Both the position numbers and the translations under genes were made by a program. DNA of 64,000 nt from Strigamia acuminata (Eukaryota > Arthropoda > Chilopoda > Geophilomorpha > Linotaeniidae). The stretch is taken from NCBI GenBank assembly GCA_949358305.1, contig OX442314.1, positions 55,437,369-55,501,368 on the forward strand, written 5' to 3'. The notes under the pieces are model-generated. The model did not search any database. It saw only the letters and a list, made by a program, of their open reading frames with translations, and was not told the origin of the DNA. Below, one piece after another: positions 55,463 through 64,000 of this stretch; within the stretch, counting starts at the first letter, position 1, and each line of letters begins with the position of its first letter.

Positions 55463-56836
55463 TGTGACGATGACTGCCCGGGATAGGAATTATTGCTAAA
55501 TAGTATAATTGGAACTGCTGAGTGTAGCAAAGTGCGAAAGAACGAAGCGTTTATGTTTTATCAAAACATAGAACATTTATTAATGTCGAGAATAAGTTAT
55601 ACAATAACTATGGCCGACAAATGGCCAGTTAAAACAAGTGAAAGACTAACTATACAAAATAGTGGCTCGAAAAGCCCTAAACATCGTTAACAGTTGTGTT
55701 CGGCCTTGAAATAAGAGTGTGTAAAGTTCTTATTTCGGGCGAAAAAGGTGTCGTCTGCAATCGGTCTGATTGTCGTCTGTTTCGATGGTTGGTTCTGTGT
55801 AACTAAATTATCCGAGGAATACGGTTGTCTTTGCCGCATCGTCACAACTTTGGGTGACCGTTGGTTTAAATATCTATTCGTAGATATTTACCAATTGGTC
55901 TATTTATGATTATCAAAATAACCATAAATAGGAGTTGGGCCAGTTAGACTTTGAAGTAGTGTTGGGTTTACGAATAAATCCAATCGCGTAAGTTATGATT
56001 TTTGAATTATTAAATTACAAATAATCTAATAGTCGGACATAACAACAAAACCTGTACAAAAATAAGTAGTTAGGAAAAGATCCTGTCAATTCTGGTGGAA
56101 AAGGAATTGAGCACGGCATAAATGCACGTGCCCCTACAACGGGATGTTGGCATGTAGTCAGGGAAAGGTAACGAATACTGACTAATCAAGTATTCCCACA
56201 ACGGAATGTTGGCATGTAGAAGGGAAAAGGTGATGAATACCGAACTAGTCAAATATTCCTACAACGGAATGTTGGCATGTAGCGAAGCGAAGCGAAGCGA
56301 AGCGTAGAATATGGGCTCAAGTAAGTATCAAATCAGAAAACAAAAACAAGAGCGAGCTATTTCCGGTTTGCACTGGAATATATGCTCAGGAGGAACAATG
56401 AGTTGACCATTGCTCCAATAGGAACACTGGTCACTCAAAACTGCCCAATCCTAGTAAATAGGAAGTGGATACAGAGGACATAGTCTTCTACTAAGTCTGT
56501 CCCAGGAAGTGGATACGGAGGACACATTTGCAATTAAGGCTATTGTCTTAATTCAAAGTGTATCTCCAAACTCTATGGGTGGTGAGGGGTGACTTAATCC
56601 TTTGGCCCAGGTGTTGTTATAATTTGTATAAATCATAACACAACTAGAGAACTAAAGACACAAATACATCATATTAGTATGATACAATATCTAGAAATGA
56701 CGTGGATTTATATAAAACCTTTAATTTTATATAAATATTACATAAACAACATGTATATTCGAATTTCCCGCCGAAATGGGAAATAGCGCCATCTATCGGT
56801 GAACTTGGAACTAAATATGACGTCATGACCGTCACA
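55463..56836 (-). repeat. 5' LTR of the Gypsy element (1374 bp)
   Basis: TGTGACG...CGTCACA. One 63-bp unit shorter than the 3' LTR, otherwise nearly identical. Confidence 0.93.
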
Positions 56837-57185
56837 CCTGTAAAACCTGTATTTCAAATGGAATGTAAAAATCTCTTTTTAGCCATCTATGAGCTTTCAC
56901 CACACACCGTAATACATTGTATACTTTAAACAAGCTGGAATGATTTTCAAAAATATTTTCTCTTGGCTAAATTGAGGTATTAAGTCTGTTTGATTTTTAT
57001 AATTTACTCATCAAGTGTTCACATTTTTTTCGTTCACGCTTTATTGATTAGATTATCTCTGAACTGTTATCATAAAAAATAAAAAAAAATTAATTTTTAT
57101 TTTGAGAAATTAAATTTTCAAGGTGAGCAATGCATTCATTTAATTTGTACATTTTGTATTTCTGTAATTAAAAATAAAATAAATC
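56837..57185 (+). other. ZF7 3'UTR, distal part
   Basis: Shared 3'UTR resuming after the Gypsy insertion, CCTGTAAAACCTGTATTTC onward, ending with AATAAA at 57173. Confidence 0.65.
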
Positions 57186-57469
57186 GTACACTGTTTCTCA
57201 ATTATTTCAATTTTATTTACTTCTGGCGTTTTCTTTTTCAGCGTTCGTACATTGTTTTCTATGGACACCCCAAGTTTTTCTAACAGATTCTTAATGTACA
57301 CATTAAAGTAAGCAATATTTGCCTGAGACTTTTTTTTATTTTTTTATTTATTTACAAGCAGCAATATAATTAGATTTTTTTTGTTTTTATTTTGTGAGAA
57401 ATTTTATCCTTGAGATTAATAATACAAAACACAAACTCCCACTTTACGAAATTCGTGATAAATAAAAAG
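57186..57469. other. Spacer before block C8
   Basis: AT-rich unit spacer similar to 9080-9330 and 25440-25730. No gene seen. Confidence 0.5.
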
Positions 57470-57985
57470 CACATGGAACTCAGGTTCATTATTTTGTCAC
57501 ATATGACGCAACCTGTACCGAGCATGCCGGATGCTGAATCGCTAAGTAATTTTCTAGTTCAATACTTTCCAGTACAGTAGCAATTCGAAACTCGACTGGA
57601 ATTAGAACGCGCGCCATGCCATCTGACGGAACGACGAAACATCAACTAAGCGTCAACGTGTTGGGCGCGGCTAAAAACGGGCGCTGGAAAAAGCAGAATA
57701 CCTCACAAAATACTCGCATAGTCGTAAATATTATTCAGCGCAATGCTTATTGATTAGTTTTTGTTCATAAAAATGTACTTTTCTAGAGGTTTTCGAGCAA
57801 ACTAGACGGACTGGTCGCGCTGATTCGCGGGATCATAAATCATAGTCTCGACCGTGTTGATCTAACCTAGGACGATTACCTAGATCTAACAAAGCGCCAC
57901 GAGACTCTTCTCAATTTTTATCCAGGACTTGTCTCACCTCATTTGTTTATAAAAGGTATATAATCGGTATAGGTTTTAGATTTAC
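57470..57985 (+). promoter_or_regulatory. Zinc-finger unit upstream block, copy C8 (of ZF8)
   Basis: Mini-ORF 57616-57753, extended to 45 codons because the usual TAG is lost (TATTCAGCG). Donor-like AAAAGGTATATAATCGG near 57954 lies only about 100 bp from the ZF8 acceptor, the shortest spacer in the array. Confidence 0.45.
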
Positions 57986-58134
57986 AAACTGTCGCAAGCC
58001 AAGACTGTGACAACTTTATTTATTTATTTATTTTTCTTGTTTTGATTTCAAGATAAGCATTCATCTCGTGATAAATTCAGTCGCTGCCAATCTGCCACTC
58101 AGCTTCAAATTGTGTTACTTTATTACAATCCAAA

Positions 58135-58668
58135 ATGAAGACAAAACGCAAGGATTTCTGTTGCAATCTATGTGCTTATTCGTCTTTGTCTTATTCGAAA
58201 TTGGAACAACACATGCTTACACACACCGGTGAAAAACCTTTCAGATGTAACTTTTGTGCTTATTCTTGCAATCGGAGAGGGAATTTAAAACAACATGTTG
58301 CAACCCATACACAGGAAAAACCATTCAAGTGTCGTTTGTGTGATTATGCCAGCATTCAAAGTGGAGCATTAAAACAACATATTGCAACTCATACAGGAGC
58401 AAAACCATTAAAGTGTCATTTGTGCGCTTATTCTTGCAATCACAGAGGGAATTTAAGAAAACATGTCGCAATCCATACGGGGGAAAAACCATTCAAGTGT
58501 GATACGTGTACTTATTCCTGTATTACAAGTGGGGATTTAAGAAAACATATTGCTACCCACACAGGCGAAAAACCATTCAAGTGTGATAAGTGTGATTATT
58601 CTTGTGTTCAAAGTGGGAATTTAAAAATACATGGCTTGAAAAAACATTTAGCAAAGCATTCAAATTAA
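58135..58668 (+). CDS. ZF8: six-finger C2H2 zinc-finger protein
   Basis: 177 residues, six intact fingers, the shortest uninterrupted member and the last of the array. Helix modules CNRRG, SIQSG (in CDYAS), CNHRG, CITSG and CVQSG. The acceptor is TTTCAAG (58052) instead of TTTCAG, still usable. Its 3'UTR keeps only about 110 bp of the shared sequence and then has AATAAA at 58804, so the duplicated unit ends here. Predicted DNA-binding protein, partner unknown. Confidence 0.92.
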   Translation: MKTKRKDFCCNLCAYSSLSYSKLEQHMLTHTGEKPFRCNFCAYSCNRRGNLKQHVATHTQEKPFKCRLCDYASIQSGALKQHIATHTGAKPLKCHLCAYSCNHRGNLRKHVAIHTGEKPFKCDTCTYSCITSGDLRKHIATHTGEKPFKCDKCDYSCVQSGNLKIHGLKKHLAKHSN

Positions 58669-58809
58669 AACGTATGTTACATTCAGAACTGTTAAATTCA
58701 AAATGGTTGATTTTTGCTGTTATTTTCTGTACTTCAGTTTGGATATTGAAAATAACATACCATATATTGTCTAATTTTATTTCACAAGTCGGTGTAAATT
58801 CCAAATAAA

Positions 58810-60005
<1,196 letters not shown>

Positions 60006-60499
60006 CCAAGGAAAAATAATTTAAAAATTAAATTCAACCAGAATACTTTCACTTGGGGAATTAACTTTATTATCTGAATTACAAATAAAACACTTTTATC
60101 TACATCTAAGTTATAGACTACGGCATTGTATACGTGAATATTCATCAAATTTTACACCTTTTACTCATTTCAAAACAATTCTGAACAGAAATATATAACT
60201 ACTGGTCACAATTGAAAAGCAAATGTTTGTCTTTTTGCAATGTTGCATAATTATAAAGCCAGTGACAAATTACATCCAAAAAAAATTTTTAAGGATCAAA
60301 AATTGACACAGGAGGATGGTTTATACGTACATAAATGTCATCTGTTACAAAAATTGTACAATTGTCAATCCAATTGTAAAAACAATGCATTGAAACCCAC
60401 CGATCGCCCAAAAAATTAAGATTCTGAGTTGTGAGATAAAGTGAAATAATACCAAAAGAATGTTTTCTCAAAACAAATACAAATACAAATACAAATAAT
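60006..60499. other. 3'UTR of TMEM229 gene and intergenic DNA
   Basis: AATAAA at 60084, then AT-rich DNA with a CAAATA microsatellite at about 60473-60496. No gene seen. Confidence 0.55.
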
Positions 60500-60735
60500 T
60501 ATATAATACTAAGACCGACAAATGGTCATTAAAACGAATGAATTTAAACTACCATATACAATAAAGCGGCTGATAACAGTGATAAGCCCTAAAATAATAT
60601 CAGTTTGGTCCGGTATTTTCAGCCTTGAAATAAGAGTTTTGACTTTCTTATTTCGGGCGTAACAGGTGTCGTCGGCAATCGGACTGATTATCGTCTCGTC
60701 CAAAGTTGGTTCCTGTGGTTTTAATTGGTTGTGAC
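60500..60735 (-). mobile_element. Decayed LTR fragment related to the large Gypsy element
   Basis: CCGACAAATGG, GCCTTGAAATAAGAG, CTTATTTCGGGCG, GGTGTCGTC and GCAATCGG-CTGATT-TCGTCT occur in the same order and spacing as in the LTR at 55600-55800 with many differences. An older relative; the rest of the LTR is not recognisable. Confidence 0.7.
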
Positions 60736-61218
60736 CAGATGGTGTTATTTATTAAAAATAGCGGTTGTATAAATACATGAAATATAATTGTTTATGTATT
60801 TTCAAGTAATATAAGTTAAATATTGGATATAAATTAAGATTTATATACCAAATAAACAAGTATACGGTAACTAATTTCCAAGGAAATTAGTGTAACTAGG
60901 CCAAAAGAGGGATTAACAAGGGATTATGCCACGTCTTGCACCTGGAAATTGCCCAAGAAAAAAAGGTTCTGTGGATTTGTGTGCTTTGTAGAAAATAATT
61001 GACAGAGCTCTGCACTAATTTGTTAACCTTTTCTGCAGAAATCTGGGAGAAAAAAATTTTTCTGCACAATTCTGGGAAAAAAAATTTTTCTGCACAATTC
61101 TGGAGGAAAAATTTTTTTTTGCAGAATTTTTTGACATGCAGTTTTTCTGTTGAATTCTTCAAATTTTTTTTTTTTTTGGTGGTAATGATTGACTTACAAA
61201 TTGGATTAAATTTCCTTC
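60736..61218. other. 3' flank of the DEG/ENaC gene
   Basis: Includes a short tandem repeat CTGCACAATTCTGGGAAAAAAA (61040-61120). No ORF supported. Confidence 0.5.
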
Positions 61219-63901
61219 TTAGTTTTTAACATGTTCTTTGTTTCGTTTGTGGACAAATTGAAGGGCAGGCGAACATATGGAGCGGATTGCAGTTAAAACA
61301 GAAAGGCCGACAGTGAGACTAAAGATGTTGGCAATGTCGGAAACTAAGGCCACGAAAGAATATTTAAATTCTTCGGCAATCGTTTCGATCTTATTCGACG
61401 TGTAAAGAACAGTAATTATTAAGTAAGATGATACAAAAGCAGGTATGCTGAGGTCGTTGATTTTGTAGAACGGTTGTTTACAAGGTAGTATACATAAACA
61501 ATCCTTTTCAACATCAACTTTGGTGTGCATTTCATAGTATAATGTTTGCACTGCTTTGGCTGTGGCTGGAGAGTTGCAGAAGGCGACGTTTTCCTTGATT
61601 GCAAATGGCATACTGTTGTATAAATAAAGAAAATGGGTGATTGAAAAATGTTCGTGCTCGATTTACTTCTTCAACTCTGGCATTTACCTGCACAATTGTT
61701 TGCTTTTTATCGCATTTTCTAGGCAACGGTTTTTACACTCATAATATTCCGTTGCATTTGCACTGCAGGGATTGATTTCTGTGTGAAGTCGATGTATCTA
61801 AAAATTGTTTTTCGAATAAGAATTGTGTTATGATAATATCGAGTACAAAAATTAACAATTTATTCGGAATACATACATTTATTCTTCTAATCGTAGAAGA
61901 TGTGGTCATATTAGATGGAGAAACAAAATTTAAATTGTATGAAAAATAAGGGTCTTCTTCCGGAGTGACATAAACCTGAAAATAAAGTTGTTATGACATA
62001 GTTGTAATTAGTCAGTCACAATACAGACATGTGTTAAATCTGGCTTGAAAGGATTATAAAGATCTTCTTGGAAACCATCAGCAAACATTGTGAACATTTC
62101 AAATTTTATTGAACCTGTGCGTAAATAGTTGTAATTTTTATTTGTTTCAGGTGGCTGAGTTGTTAGTAAATTACCAAAGGAATGTTTAACGCAAGTTCCT
62201 TGTGGATTAGGGAGGCTAGTGTAAGTCCGAACATCAAGTAGCTTATCAGGAAATAGACTCTGACAAAATAAATTTAAATTTGAGAAATATTTCATACATT
62301 TTTCTAAAGAATGATTAATATTTGCTTCGATATTTTGTGATAGTTGTGTTTACGGTCACCACATTTTATCCTGGTTTTTTATTTGCAAAATCTGGCCACC
62401 TTGGTCATGTTTTAGACTAATCATTAATATAAAAATTTCTTACCCCCATTGTGATGAATTGTCGCTGTAGTGGTTCTACATATGCCATTTTCCACAGTTT
62501 TTCAACTGTGAATTTATTCCAATTGACAAGATCCAATAAGTCAAAGTGGTATTTTGTAGTGTTTAGCTTCTGCTGTTTGAAATACTTGGCCTTCTGAAAT
62601 TGAAGTTTTGGACTATGTGCCCCCGCACATACGATAATATTAGGGAAAGTCACATTGGCTGGATCTTCTATTGAAACAGTCGTTTGTATAAGTTTATTCA
62701 AATATAGTGAAATTTTTTCTTGAACCAAAAATCCACTAAAACCAAACAAACAAAGGTATGTCAGGAAATATAACATTTGTTTCCAAGATAGTTTTTTGGG
62801 CGCTTGAATTGTATTCGTCGTTCGACAGATTTTGAAGCAAGCTTCAATTCTTCTGGTCAAATGGTTGTTGTTTGGCAATTTTACTGCATGCCAATTTGCA
62901 ACAACCAAAACCAAATTGATAAAAGATAGTAAAGAAAGTCCTAACCAAAGTCCGAGATTTCCACCAAAGTCAGACAACAGACTGATCAAGTCATAAATCA
63001 AGCGCTCTTTCAAAATCGTTATTTGGTTACTGTAAATGTACGTTGTGACAATAGACAGACCATTCTTGGATTGTTTGAATTCCATTTTGGCATTATTATC
63101 TATGTTTTCACAGCTTCTTGTACAACCACAGTCGAATTGGGGCGTTGGCGCCATTATAGTGTAACTGTTTTCTTTGTACATTGTTAAAGTTTCTTCTGAA
63201 TTGTTGCAAAGTTGAAGGAGTTTTCCTTTAGAATGTCTTGGCCTGTAGGGTAGCCTGTTAATGGTGATATAAGACAAATAAGAATATCCTATTACCGGTA
63301 CTTGTTTTTGCGTAATTAGTTATGCAGTATACGCACATACCAACATGGGTTTTTGTCTAAAATTATTTCCATGCATCTTTCACTGCATTCGATGTAATTC
63401 TTCATGTCCACACAAGGGTCTTTCCTTGTGCCCAAGGGCGAATTTTTGAAATTCGCCCTTGGAAACGTATTGTTACATTTCCAATGGCGAATCTAGGAAA
63501 ATTCGCCATTGGAAATGTAATTTGTACCTTTCTAATGGCGAATAGGTTTTAATGTTGAACAATTCGCCATTAGAAATGTAATTTGTACCTTTCTAATGGC
63601 GAATAGGTTTTAATGTCGAACAATTCGCCATTAGAAATGTAATTGGACCTTTCTAATGGCGAATAGGTTTTAATGTTGAACAATTCGCCATTAGAAATGT
63701 AATTGGACCTTTCTAATGGCGAATTATAATAAATTCGCCATTGGAAGTGCATTGTAATAGAACGAATTGCAATAAAATAAAAGAACACAACATTTTTACC
63801 TGTGTTTGCAAACAAACTGAAATTATCTGATCCTACTATTGAATTAATTGGAAATGTCGCCACAGTTGTCAATCCAATTTTAGTGGCGTTTAGCACACAA
63901 A
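61219..63901 (-). CDS. Tandem DEG/ENaC-type ion channel (end of unit 1 fused to all of unit 2), 5'-partial
   Basis: Exons on the minus strand, all phases consistent: 63901-63800 (5' edge uncertain), 63419-63341, 63254-62444, 62259-62029, 61975-61877, 61797-61688, 61612-61219; about 607 residues. Unit 1: Cys-rich extracellular part (YIECSERC, DCGCTRSC), then TM2 SDFGGNLGLWLGLS with the G-x-S pore filter. Without a stop or splice site the same exon passes a ~60-residue cytosolic stretch into TM1 of unit 2 (QMLYFLTYLCLFGFSGFLV), followed by FPNIIVC, the post-TM1 FP-x4-C hallmark. Unit 2 ends with YYECKNRC, CLCILPC and TM2 (FSLTVGLSVLT). The HG gating motif before TM1 is QA. Ion selectivity and stimulus unknown. 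Unit 1 TM1 would lie beyond the window. Confidence 0.85.
63440..63750. repeat. Hairpin-forming 62-bp tandem array in a DEG/ENaC intron
   Basis: Three to four units of TTTCTAATGGCGAATAGG...ATTCGCCATTAGAAA, each an inverted repeat, flanked by diverged half-units (AATTTTTGAAATTCGCCCTTGG, ATTCGCCATTGG). It fills nearly the whole intron and lies about 20 bp from the acceptor at 63420. Confidence 0.88.
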
Positions 63902-64000
63902 CTTGGATGTTGTGGGCAGGTATTAAACATTAATTACGTTGTAAATAAGTTGGAAACGTGAGAACAAAAAGTCGTCTGATAAACCAAAAGATCTTCTGTT
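63902..64000 (-). other. Presumed intron at window end
   Basis: No frame connects to the exon at 63901. TAA precedes the coding frame, so the exon must start after about 63915; CATCCAAG at 63902-63903 is the only nearby acceptor-like AG. Confidence 0.4.

Larger units (their letters stand above)
43270..56836 (-). mobile_element. 13.6-kb Gypsy-type LTR retrotransposon with an extra 3' ORF
   Basis: LTRs TGTGACGATGACTGCCCG...GACCGTCACA flank gag, pol and a third ORF, all on the minus strand. The 4-bp target duplication CCTG (43266-43269, 56837-56840) and the uninterrupted site in paralogous 3'UTRs (ACGAAACCTGTAAAACCTG, near 7740) fix the boundaries exactly. The order protease, RT, RNase H, integrase makes it Gypsy/Metaviridae-type. 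LTRs differ by one 63-bp tandem unit and about four substitutions that I see, so insertion is recent. Two in-frame TAG codons probably disable this copy. Confidence 0.95.

Noticed and set aside
62417-63277. Reading 62417-63277 as one complete 286-residue gene
   Set aside because: Splice signals at 63254/63255 and 62444/62443 and family motifs show it is an internal exon of a longer gene.

Overview
This is an AT-rich stretch of an invertebrate animal genome. Three things show a metazoan: spliceosomal introns, a TMEM229-family membrane protein gene and a DEG/ENaC channel gene. I cannot name the species or phylum from the sequence.

About 2.5-43 kb, resuming at 57-59 kb, is a same-strand tandem array of eight paralogous poly-C2H2 zinc-finger genes (ZF1-ZF8; ATGs at 6409, 10653, 18535, 23441, 30309, 37957, 41987 and 58135). 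The repeating unit is: a conserved ~500-bp upstream block (C1-C8) carrying a mini-ORF of about 40 codons and a conserved GT splice-donor-like site; a TE-rich spacer; a splice acceptor (TTTTGATTTCAG type); one zinc-finger exon beginning MKT; and a long shared 3'UTR. There are exactly eight C blocks and eight zinc-finger exons in strict alternation. ZF3 and ZF5 are frameshifted. ZF6 has lost its splice acceptor to a deletion whose breakpoint lies in a hAT MITE. In ZF7 a Gypsy element sits in the 3'UTR.

The spacers hold many small elements with readable ends: hAT-type foldback MITEs with 8-bp target duplications, a TTAA piggyBac-type MITE, pogo-like MITEs (one with a CENP-B-like HTH mini-ORF), a MITE family with an internal palindromic 35-bp minisatellite, and AATGGC-rich arrays. 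An LTR element carrying only gag (12137-14387, minus strand) lies in the 3' region of ZF2.

From 43270 to 56836 lies a young, large (13.6 kb) Gypsy-type retrotransposon on the minus strand, with ~1.4-kb LTRs and a CCTG target duplication. It has a tRNA-Gln-like primer site, gag, a textbook -1 frameshift signal into pol, and an extra 3' ORF with Cys-pair motifs in place of env. Two in-frame TAG codons, both where related proteins usually have Trp, interrupt gag and pol.

The last 5 kb contain a two-exon TMEM229 gene (plus strand, 59308-60005) and, on the minus strand (61219 to beyond 63901), a DEG/ENaC gene. In the latter, one uninterrupted 811-bp exon runs from the second transmembrane segment of one channel unit into the first transmembrane segment of a second, predicting a covalently linked tandem channel protein. 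That, the eight-gene zinc-finger array and the Gypsy element are the main items of interest.
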